Source: Massariosphaeria phaeospora (taxonomy: Eukaryota > Ascomycota > Dothideomycetes > Pleosporales). Taken from it: 64,000 nt of DNA. The notes beneath the pieces were generated by a model that worked only from the letters and a program-made list of their open reading frames with translations, did no database searches and had not been told where the DNA came from. The DNA is taken from assembly GCA_011032825.1 (NCBI GenBank), contig JAADJZ010000011.1, positions 124,001-188,000 of the forward strand. Reading direction: 5' to 3'. The position numbers were made by a program, and so were the translations under genes. Of the stretch, positions 55,604 through 64,000 are shown piece after piece (positions within the stretch are counted from its first letter, which is position 1; each line of letters begins with the position of its first letter).

Positions 55604-56392
55604 TCATACGGCGCCTGCCCTTCGCCTCTCCAGGATTTGCTGCTTCAACCCCTCGGCAGCAACCTCGGTCTCCAGCACCCGACCAACGCCTCGTTTCCAT
55701 GTATCCTCCAACGTGTGGATCTCCCCATGCACATTCTCCTGGTGTGACCTCCGCACAGTCTCCACGTCTTCCTGCTGCTTGCGCACGTCGGCCAACTCAG
55801 CCTCAATCGCTTTGAGAATGTCTTCCAACTGCGAGTTTCCAATCAGCCAGGCATTTTTTCCAAACTTCTCCAGCAAGCCAAGCTCCGTCAGACGGCCTTC
55901 AATGTACTCTGAGCTTGTGTATGCCTTCTTCAGCACCTCGGTCCACTGCTCGAGTAGCTCAGGCTTGTCTTCGTCGCTCGTAGGGGTGGTGTTCGGCGGC
56001 GCCTCAAGCTCTTCATATCTCTTCAGGTCTATGGCTGAGAGCTTCGAGGTGAGGTCTTTCTGGAGACGCGCATGTTCCTGTTCGATGGCGTCGGGAAAAC
56101 GAGGCGTATATTGCGCAGCAGGGATGAGGAGCGGGTGGAGCTGAGCCGTATCGATGCCAGCGCTCTTGATATCGTCGTCTATGAGGGCTTTCGCGGTGGC
56201 AAGGGCCGCCTGGTCTGGCGGCGCGTCCACATCTGGACGTCGGTTAGAGCGTGATACGAGCACCTGGGGAATGTCGCGCTGCATGCGCTCCGGACATTGG
56301 ACAGGTTCCGGCAAGAGCGACCAGGAAAGAGAGGGGGGGATAAATGAATACGTACAGGGGAGGGAGTCGTAGGATTCGTGGATCAGCGGCAT
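55604..56392 (-). CDS. Pre-mRNA-splicing factor SPF27 (BCAS2/Cwf7 family, 221 aa)
   Basis: Exon 1 is 56356-56392 (MPLIHESYDSLP), then a 123-bp intron (donor gtacgt, acceptor gtccag), then exon 2 is 55604-56232; the joined frame is 222 codons. The start MPLIHESYDSLPYVDAPPDQ matches the SPF27 family, followed by coiled-coil helices (IEQEHARLQKDLTSKLSAID, NSQLEDILKAIEAELADVRK, VAAEGLKQQILERRR). SPF27 is a core subunit of the Prp19 (NineTeen) complex that activates the spliceosome in the nucleus. The open frame continues across the intron into upstream DNA, which gives a misleading longer ORF. Confidence 0.85.
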   Translation of the reverse strand: MPLIHESYDSLPCTYSFIPPSLSWSLLPEPVQCPERMQRDIPQVLVSRSNRRPDVDAPPDQAALATAKALIDDDIKSAGIDTAQLHPLLIPAAQYTPRFPDAIEQEHARLQKDLTSKLSAIDLKRYEELEAPPNTTPTSDEDKPELLEQWTEVLKKAYTSSEYIEGRLTELGLLEKFGKNAWLIGNSQLEDILKAIEAELADVRKQQEDVETVRRSHQENVHGEIHTLEDTWKRGVGRVLETEVAAEGLKQQILERRRAGAV

Positions 56393-56886
56393 GGCGGGAC
56401 TGCAAGCGCGGGAGCGGGGAATTGGCGTGCGAAGAGGGTGCGCGAGTGAGGAAGTTGGGCGGGAGCAGGCCCAGCACGGCGGCGGCGCTTTGAGACGGGT
56501 GGTGGGTGGCCCGTGGCGCGCCTTCCCCGTGAGTGGCGCGCCTTCCCCGTGTGCGTGGGCGAGGGGCCTGCACCTGCCGCCGCGCCGCCGCGCCGCCAGA
56601 ACGTCATGCGCCCCCCGCGAACGCGCCTGCCTGACTGGGGCTCTGGGGACACACCACAGGCTGTCGTCGAACCTGGCCCAATCTTCAGTCCAGCCAATCC
56701 ACCAATCCACCCTCACCTGCCCAGCTCCAGCTCCATGGCCGCCAGGTATCTGCATCTGTATCGGTCCGCCGCGTGCGCGTAGCTGGCAGCCAGGCCCGAC
56801 ACGACGCTGCGAAGCTATAAGTCCGTCTCCCCGCTGCAATGCAGGCCGTTGCCGCACCCTTCCGCCTCCCATCTTCTGCCGCTTGA
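56393..56886. promoter_or_regulatory. Divergent promoter, SPF27 and ceramidase
   Basis: GC-rich, about 0.5 kb. A 20-bp unit (tggcgcgccttccccgtg plus two bases) is repeated directly at 56514 and 56534. No TATA box was assigned. Confidence 0.4.
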
Positions 56887-59214
56887 ATGGCACGCTCTCA
56901 TGTCGCTGTTGCCATAGGCACAGCCGTTGTCGTCTCGTTGATCGTGAGCCATCTGATCGTCACTCTCGGCTTCCCCCAGGTGGACTTGCGGCAATGGAGG
57001 CTGGACCCGGGCAGCCACGACCGCCAGCAGACGCACTTCTTCAACGCGAAGCAGAATGGAGAGGTTGCCGAGGACCCGTCGCAGTATCTGATTGGCGTGG
57101 GCAAGGCCGACATCACTGGGTGGGCAGCCGCGCTCGGAGAGCTTGAACTTGGGTGCTCGAGCTAACGCTGCTGCAGACCCGTCGTCGAGCTCAACCTGAT
57201 GGGGTATGCGAATACCTCGCAGGTCGGAACCGGTCTTCGCCAGCGGCTGTACTCGCGTTCCTTCATCATCGGCAACCCGGGCGATACGAGTGAGCGCTTC
57301 GTGTACATGGTCCTAGATACCCAGTCTGGAGACACTGCCATCAGGAACGGCATATTGGAGGGACTCAGGAACCTAGGGCCTGAGTACTCCATCTACACCC
57401 CGAAGAACGTCGCTGTAACAGGCACGCACAGCCATGCTGGGCCCGGTGCCTGGCTGAACTATCTACTCCCACAGATCACGAGCTTGGGCTTCGACAAGCA
57501 AAGCTACCAAGCCATCGTCGACGGGGCTCTGTTGTCGATCCAGAGAGCGCATCAAGGGCTGACCGTCGGCACTGTCAGTTCAGGGAGTGCGAAGGTCTCT
57601 GACGCGAATATCAACCGCAGTCTGTATGCCTACCTTGCGAACCCGAAAGCGGAACGGGACAGATATACGGACGACGTGGACAAGACGATGACGCTGCTCA
57701 AGTTCACAAGAGCGAGTGATGGCAAGAACATTGGCATCTTGAACTGGTTTGCCGTCCACGGAACCAGCTTGCTCGGAAACCAGACAGTCGTAGCCGCCGA
57801 CAACAAAGGCGTCGCTGCATACCTGTTCGAGCAAGATATTGCAAAGAATGCCGACGGCGCGAATGCAGCCGATGGGTTCGTCGCAGGTTTCTCGCAAGCT
57901 AACGTAGGTGACACCACGCCGAACGTGCTCGGGGCTTGGTGTGAAGATGGCTCGAATCAAGAGTGCAAGCTCGAGGACAGCACCTGTGGCAACAAGAGTC
58001 AAGACTGCCACGGCCGAGGGCCGTACTTTGGCCTGAATGATGGAGGCGTCAAGTCATGCTATGAGATTGGAAAACGCCAATTCGAAGGCGCCAAGGGCAT
58101 CTACGCCTCCAGCGACTTCACTGCCATCACTGGCAATGTGCGTTCCTTCCATACTTTTGTCGACTTCGCCAATTATACATTCACTCTTCCGAACGGCACC
58201 GTCGCTACCACTTGCCCTGCCGCACTCGGTAACTCTTTTGCAGCCGGGACTTCGGACGGTCCGGGCGCATTTGACTTTGTGCAAAACGATCCGGGAGCAC
58301 CTAGCAATCCGTTCTGGAATGTGGTAGGCAGTGCCATCGCCCCGCCTGGAGAGAAGCAGAAGAAGTGCCAGTATCCAAAACCAGTTCTCCTGAATGTCGG
58401 AGAAGCCAAAGTTCCCTACGACTGGTCTCCCAATATCGTAGACATCCAAGTGCTGCGCGTGGGTCAGTTCATCATCATAGTGTCCCCAGGTGAAGCTACC
58501 ACCATGTCTGGGCGCAGATGGAGAGAAGCTGTCCACAACGCAGCCCTGTCCAAGAACATCGTCCCCTCTGCCACGCCGCCTATCGTGGTTCTCGGAGGTC
58601 CTGCGAACAGCTATACTCACTACATTGCCACCGAAGAGGAATACAGCGTTCAGCGCTACGAAGGCGCGTCGACACTCTATGGTCCGCATACGCTGAACGC
58701 ATACATCAACTCCACACTCACCCTGCTCCCCTATCTCGCCGACGACACAACAGGCACTAGTCCGGCTGGTCCCACACCGCCCGATAACCGTGAACGCAGC
58801 ATCTCTCTTATCACAGGCGTCGTCTACGATGGCGCCGGCATCGGCAAGCAGTTCGGTCAAGTCACAAAAGACGTTTCCGCCTCGTACACACTCGGCTCCC
58901 AAGTTGAAGCTATCTTCGTCGGCGCTAACCCGCGCAACAACCTCCGCCTTGAGGGCACTTTCACAGCCGTTGAGAAGCAAGGCAGTGACGGAGCTTGGGT
59001 TGCAATCCGCAACGACGAGGACTGGGAGTTGGTACTTGAGTGGAAGAGGACAAATGGTTTGACGGGGACGAGTGATGCTAAGATTACATGGGACACGAGT
59101 ATCTCTGCGCCCGAAACTGGGTCGTATAGATTGAGGTACTACGGTGATTCGAAGGCGGTGGGAGGCCGGATCACGCCCTTTAATGGAACAAGTGGAGGGT
59201 TTTCATTGGCGTGA
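56887..59214 (+). CDS. Neutral ceramidase (756 aa, two exons)
   Basis: Exon 1 is 56887-57119, then a 57-bp intron, then exon 2 is 57177-59214; the joined frame is 757 codons. An N-terminal signal-anchor (VAIGTAVVVSLIVSHLIVTL) is followed by the ceramidase domain: YLIGVGKADITGPVVELNLM, VAVTGTHSHAGPGAWLNYLL (zinc-binding HSH), GILNWFAVHGTSLLGNQTVV and GFSQANVGDTTPNVLGAWC. A C-terminal Ig-like domain ends SYRLRYYGDSKAVGGRITPF. The enzyme hydrolyses ceramide to sphingosine and fatty acid (EC 3.5.1.23) at the cell surface or in the lumen. The position of the catalytic Ser in bacterial and animal enzymes (GDxSPN) reads Thr here (residue 325). This may be usual in fungi; I cannot check. Confidence 0.93.
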
Positions 59215-59967
59215 TGAGGGTCGTATATGCTGGCCATCTGTTCTGACGTATGTTGTATTAAATACCTAAATTTATTCCTCGGTCACGAGACTTTTATCGG
59301 TACGTCGGTCCCTGTCGACCCTAGTATCTGGTGCTCTCCCGCGGCGTAAAACTTTTTGTTTCTCCTCGAGCCCTTTCCCCAGTTTTAATATCAGGAGTCT
59401 GTGAGCTCGTCTCGGAGTCATAGCTACCACTGCATAAGCTAGTACAACAAAGCGACTCTGACTCTTAACATGCTTGTATTTCCATCCTTCTCTGCATTTG
59501 GCAATGCTAGCTTCTGACTGTGACTATGACTCCCAGTCTCTGCGCTTCAAGTGAACTCTTGAGATCTGTGTTTCGTGCAAACTTCATGTACACTTTTAGG
59601 CGGCGCTCGTCTCTGTTCTTCAACCTGCACTAGGAATCAAGTGCCAGCATCGGATCTTGAAAACTAAAGAGAAAAACACCGACCATGAACCAAGTTATCT
59701 ACTGCAGCATTTATTGTGCGAACGATTTGATCCGTCCAATGCTGACAAGGTGGAACTCGGCGTAAATAGGCGAGTAAGAGTCACTCCGAGATGTGGAAAG
59801 AAGACCCCGCCTTTACGCCGAACACTGGTGCGTTTACACAGCACGATGACACCATACGGGTGTGTTGTATCCTCTATTCTGCTTAAAGTAGGCATTGCGT
59901 CGTAGAGTTATAAAAGACCCGACTCAGACACGACCAATATCTTGACGTGTCACACTACCAAGGTTGA
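59215..59967. other. Intergenic stretch without a supported gene
   Basis: Between the ceramidase and the aminopeptidase genes, both on the plus strand. Short ORFs only. Confidence 0.45.
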
Positions 59968-61212
59968 ATGCTGTTCTCTCACTATACCCCACAAATGGCC
60001 TCCTCTGTCAGCTCGCTGCCTTCGCGTGGCACGCCCCGTCAGCGTGTTCGGGAGCTCCTACCGAACATCTACCTTGGCCGTCATGCCCCCGGGCCCAAGA
60101 ACAGCCTAACTGATGTACCTGGTGTTCTGGTCTCTACGCAGTCGATTCATGAGTCCCCCGGGTATCCCAATGTCGCGCCTGGTTCCATCAACACAGGAGT
60201 TACTACCATCCTGCCTCGAAAAGATTGGTTTAAGAAAGCATGCTTTGCAGGCATCTTTCGTTTCAACGGGTCTGGAGAGATGACGGGAAGCCATTGGATC
60301 GAGGAGACTGGGCTGCTCCATTCGCCCATTGTCATCACTGGCAGCTTCGGCGTTGGCTCGGCATACAACGGCATCTACGAGTACGGAATCCGCGAGAATT
60401 CCGACAAGGAAGGCAAAGTCGACTGGTTTTTGCTGCCGGTCGTCGCTGAAACCTTCGATGGCTTTCTACACGATGTTACCAAGTTCGCGGTCACGCCCCA
60501 GCATGTTGTCGGTGGAATCGACAGTGCCAGTAGCGAAGCGGTTAAGGAAGGCAACACCGGAGGAGGGACAGGCATGGTGTGTCATTGGTTTAAGGGAGGG
60601 ACAGGTTCCAGCAGTCGGGTTGTGCGTGGAGCAGACGACAAGAGCTACACAGTGGGTGCTCTGGTACAGGCGAATTACGGTAAAATGATCGATTTCAAGA
60701 TTGCAGGCGCTCCAATCGGTCGCTTGATCTTCGAAGAGCAAGAGCGCAAGATGAGGGAGAATCCAGATGATCCCCAGCTCCTCGCCCAAGCGCAACTCCT
60801 GTTCAAAGTCGCCCAGGCCAAGGACAAGAAAGATGGGAGCATCATCATCATCTTGGGGACAGACGCACCGCTTCATCCCACCCAACTGCAGCGGCTGGCG
60901 AAGCGCGCAACCGTCGGCCTCTCCAGGGTCGGTGGCTGGGGCTCGAACCAGTCTGGCGACGTGTTCCTGGCCTTCTCGACCGGGAACGAGTTGGCTGTTC
61001 AGACGGCGGCCGACACATTCGCAGCAAAAGAGGTCGGCATCAACATGATCGACGACATGACGATCAACGCCCTGTTCGAAGCCAGCGCCGACGCGGTCGA
61101 AGAGGCGATACTGAACGCGGTGTGCATGGCGGAGCGGATGGCGGGCTTCAATGCGACGCTCGATGCGCTGGACCTAGACCAGGTGAAGCAGTTGATGGAA
61201 AAGTATCTCTGA
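59968..61212 (+). CDS. S58-family (DmpA-type) aminopeptidase (414 aa)
   Basis: A single exon from the ATG at 59968 ([13 protein letters not shown]; a second ATG follows at codon 10). Family blocks: [109 protein letters not shown] and [11 protein letters not shown]. Members are made as one chain that cuts itself before a Ser, which then becomes the N-terminal nucleophile; here that is most likely Ser291 in DGSII. They remove N-terminal residues (D- or beta-amino acid types included). No signal peptide, so probably cytosolic. Confidence 0.92.
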   Translation: MLFSHYTPQMASSVSSLPSRGTPRQRVRELLPNIYLGRHAPGPKNSLTDVPGVLVSTQSIHESPGYPNVAPGSINTGVTTILPRKDWFKKACFAGIFRFNGSGEMTGSHWIEETGLLHSPIVITGSFGVGSAYNGIYEYGIRENSDKEGKVDWFLLPVVAETFDGFLHDVTKFAVTPQHVVGGIDSASSEAVKEGNTGGGTGMVCHWFKGGTGSSSRVVRGADDKSYTVGALVQANYGKMIDFKIAGAPIGRLIFEEQERKMRENPDDPQLLAQAQLLFKVAQAKDKKDGSIIIILGTDAPLHPTQLQRLAKRATVGLSRVGGWGSNQSGDVFLAFSTGNELAVQTAADTFAAKEVGINMIDDMTINALFEASADAVEEAILNAVCMAERMAGFNATLDALDLDQVKQLMEKYL

Positions 61213-62213
61213 GTGCGAGAGTGCGAAGGCCTCTAGCAGGAACAAAATGCTGCGCTTCCTGACGCTTGACTGTACCAAAGGCCTACACAGACGATGTCCA
61301 GTATACTAGATACAATAGAGCTTTGTAAAGATAGACGGACTATTGCCGAAACCCCTATGCTGTGAACAGGATCGCCTGATGTGTGCTTTCTGCTAGAGGG
61401 GTGATGTCAGTGTGCTCCCGATATTGCCGTCATGTTCTGTGGTGGCTCAGGCTGTCGACGCACCCGAAGTTCGCCGTGTCGGGACGCGAGGGACGCGCGA
61501 CGGGAAGAGGGCGTGGATGAAGGGTTTCGCATTCGGCTCGTATATACTCGGTAGATAGCTCCGGGGCTTACCGTGGTCCGCGGCCCGGGGGGACACTAGC
61601 GTGCACGTGAGCTCCCCCGCGTAGCCGCCCCCGGACCCCGGAGCTCGGGCTGGCCACTCGCCGACCGTCCGACCGTCCGAGCTGACTCCCAGTCTCCTGG
61701 CCGCCACACTGGCACGGCTCGCTCTCGTTTGGCTGCGTCGTGGACGGACAATGGCCATCGACGCATCATCCGAAGACTCGAGTGTCGTTCCGCCTCCAGG
61801 CAGACGCAGAACGCATGCTCGCGGTTCTGAACGCACACGTACGCACATGCCCTGGCGTCTGGCCTTCTTGCTGTTGCCTCAGTCTCGGCCCCGACATGTT
61901 CACTGCTGCTGCCTGGCTCCCGTTCGATTGCAGACGTCGTCACTCCATGCCAAGGCGCGTATCTCGGCTGCAAGTCAATGAAGCTCTATCAAGCCTTTTC
62001 GCTTCGCTTTTCGACCTAGATCAAGTAAGGCCGGTGCAGGGGCCCATGGCCAGACGCCCCGTTGAAGCCCACTCAGGCTCATCCCATGCCTCACTGAATC
62101 CTTGCCGACGAACACCTCTTCGGACCCGAATGATAACCCCTCCTCGGACCCGCCCTTCTTGCTATATCTGAGACCTGCGGCCTGAGAGACTCGCCATCCC
62201 ATCGCAATCCATC
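61213..62213. other. Intergenic, upstream of the ABC transporter
   Basis: About 1 kb and GC-rich in its second half, where long ORFs on both strands overlap (61447-62306) without family features. It holds the second copy of the 33-nt repeat (61302-61334). Confidence 0.45.
61302..61334 (+). repeat. 33-nt dispersed repeat, copy 2
   Basis: Matches 1094-1126 with two transitions. See that entry. Confidence 0.6.
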
Positions 62214-64000
62214 ATGGCCTCGAAGAATACGCTCGAAGCAGAGCCAAAGCCGACGGCGACCAGCCTCACCGACGAGGAACAGCAGATCATCGACAAGCAA
62301 CTCCACAACCCGCAGCTGAAAGTGGGCTATTTCTCCTTGTTTCGATATGCTACCAACAAGGACGTCGCCATCATGCTAGTCGCCACCCTCGCATCCATCG
62401 CTGCTGGCGCTGTTATGCCGTTGATGACGGTAAGTTGTGACTGAAACGGCTCAATCGAGCAGCGTTGACTTCTCGTAAAGCTAGTCTACGGCAACTTCGC
62501 TGGGAGCTTCACAAGTTTTTCCGTGAGCGCCACTGCCGTACAGGACTTCAAGAATCAGATCAACAAACTCACCCTCTACTTTGTGTACTTAGGTATGTCC
62601 CTCTTATCCAGGTTTTGGCATGTCAACTGACCTTCTCCGCAGGTATTGCATCTTTGGCATCTGTGTATCTCAGCATCGTGGGGTTCTCTTACACGGGCGA
62701 ACGCCTCACCCAGCAGATTCGCGAGCTGTACTTGAGTGCAATCTTCAGACAGAATATCGCCTACTTTGATTTCCTGGGTTCTGGCGAAATCACAACCCGT
62801 ATCAGTTCGGGTACATATTCCGGCTCCAGCGAAACGTCTATGTGCTGATTCTGTTTAGACATGAACCTGGTCCAGGACGGCATCGGCCAGAAGATTGGCC
62901 TCTTCATATCTGGATGCTCCATGTTCGTATCCGCCTTAATCGTCGGCTTTGTTCGGTCCTGGAAGCTCACTCTCATCATGCTCTCGGCTACTGCCGCTCT
63001 GGTGCTCATGATGGGCGTCAATGGCCGAAACATGAGAGTGAACCAGGTCAAATCTATTGATGAATACGCCACTGCCGGAACACTAGCAGAGGAAGTCTTA
63101 TCTTCTGCTCGGAATGTTACTGCATACGGGTCCCAGAAACGCCTCGAGAAAAAGTACAAGGCTTTCCTGGACAGAGCATCAGCCTTTGACTACAATGCCA
63201 AGTTCTGGATGACCAGCATGATAGCTGGCATGATGGCTGTGATGAATTTCCAGTACTCCCTAGCCTTCTGGCAAGGAAATCGCTTCCTTCATGCCGGCGA
63301 GATCGGTGTGGGGAATATCCTCACCGTCGTTATGGCTACCATGATTGCCGGCGTCTCTATAGGTCATAACCTTCCCCACTTGCAAGCATTTGGAGCAGCT
63401 GTTGCGGCTGCCACAAAAGTTTTCAACACGATCGAACGAGTGTCTCCAATCGACCCTGAGACAGACAAAGGAGAGAAGCCGGATGACTTCGTTGGCAATA
63501 TCCAGTTCAAGAACGTCAAGCACATCTATCCATCCCGGCCCGACACCACTGTGCTCAATGAGTTCAGCTTAGAAATTCCTACAGGCAAGATGGTGGCTCT
63601 AGTCGGTGCCTCTGGATCTGGCAAGTCTACCATCTTCGGTCTCCTTGAACGCTTCTATCTGCCTATGAGCGGACAAGTCTTCCTCGATGGCAACGATATC
63701 AGCACTTTGAACTTGAGGTGGCTCAGAAGACACATGACTATAGTCAGTCAGGAGCCAGTACTATTCAGCACTACCATCTACGAGAGTATTGCTCACGGCC
63801 TTGTGGGCACTGAGCACGAAGACGTAAGTCATGCCTGTTCTAGACGCCCACACAGAATCGCTCACTGTTATGCAGGCTAAAGAAGACATGAAAACGGATT
63901 TGATTGAGAAAGCCGCTAAGATTGCTAATGCTTACGACTTCATCAATGAGCTGCCGGACAAATTCCAGACCAAAGTAGGGGAACGAGGAAATCTCTTATC
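62214..64000 (+). CDS. ABC transporter, ABCB/MDR type, 5' part (runs off the window)
   Basis: Exons 62214-62429, 62481-62592, 62643-62810, 62859-63823 and 63876 onward; introns are 48-52 bp. It has a cytoplasmic start with LTDEEQQIIDKQLHNPQLKV, then a first membrane domain (VAIMLVATLASIAAGAVMPL; IASLASVYLSIVGFSYTGE; FISGCSMFVSALIVGFVRSW; TSMIAGMMAVMNFQYSLAFW). The first ATPase domain follows: NIQFKNVKHIYPSRPDTTVL, Walker A GASGSGKST near residue 415, and the Q-loop IVSQEPVLFSTTI. The window ends in VGERGNLLS, just before the LSGGQ signature. Full-size fungal ABCB pumps have about 1300 residues, so roughly two-fifths is present. Drug, toxin or lipid export is the family role. Confidence 0.92.

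Noticed and set aside
55604..56893. 429-codon minus-strand ORF as one protein
   Set aside because: The upstream part is GC-rich promoter sequence. The SPF27 start, donor and acceptor give a family-length protein instead.
58054..58980. 308-codon minus-strand ORF
   Set aside because: Lies wholly opposite the ceramidase coding exon and has no family features.
61447..62306. Overlapping ORFs on both strands upstream of the ABC gene
   Set aside because: GC-rich sequence gives long chance ORFs; there is no domain and no consistent start.

Overview
The window is filamentous-fungal nuclear DNA, most likely an ascomycete of the Dothideomycetes (Pleosporales-like; inference). Short 45-60 bp GT-AG introns interrupt most genes. 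The families are typical of such fungi: CFEM/PTH11-type GPCR, Dal5-type MFS, P450, fungal class I terpene synthase, neutral ceramidase. A sharply bounded AT-rich block at about 20.0-33.06 kb looks mutated by repeat-induced point mutation (RIP).

Left arm (0-20 kb, normal composition). An F-box gene (1558-6409) is split by a 3.1 kb hAT transposon with an 8-bp target duplication; removing the element restores the reading frame. A secreted CHRD-like protein follows. Next come three tandem minus-strand paralogs (8785-16164) that share a BTB-like N-terminal half and differ in low-complexity tails, and a repeat-rich hypothetical protein. A GNAT acetyltransferase pseudogene carries C-to-T-type stops. 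A seven-exon terpene synthase (18074-19457) with intact DDEID and NSE motifs ends the arm. None of its exons is long, so it is easily missed.

AT-rich block (20.0-33.06 kb). It is a nested transposon stack whose junctions can be read to the base. A degraded pogo/Fot1-type element (E1) and a second partial copy (E2) form the base. E2 is split at a TA by a Fot1-like element (A, 54-bp inverted repeats). A is split by a Ty3/gypsy LTR element (22782-31128, target duplication CTACT, minus-strand coding). The LTR element is split at a TA, inside its reverse transcriptase, by a second, less decayed copy of the Fot1-like element (B, 26253-28113). No intact gene remains.

Right arm (33-64 kb). Genes in order: a P450 (34649-36487); a Pro-rich membrane glycoprotein; a coiled-coil/zinc-ribbon protein with half a J domain and a frameshift; a Dal5-type MFS transporter; a CFEM-like PTH11-type GPCR; a second MFS transporter (minus); a PY-motif tail protein; an M28 peptidase; a DJ-1/PfpI protein; an SDR; the splicing factor SPF27; a neutral ceramidase; an S58 (DmpA-type) aminopeptidase; and the 5' two-fifths of a full ABCB-type transporter that runs off the edge.

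The terpene synthase and the P450 are the nearest functional genes on each side of the TE stack and may be halves of one terpenoid locus (inference). Exon structures were assembled by hand from GT/AG sites and reading phase; every multi-exon model listed as intact closes in frame.
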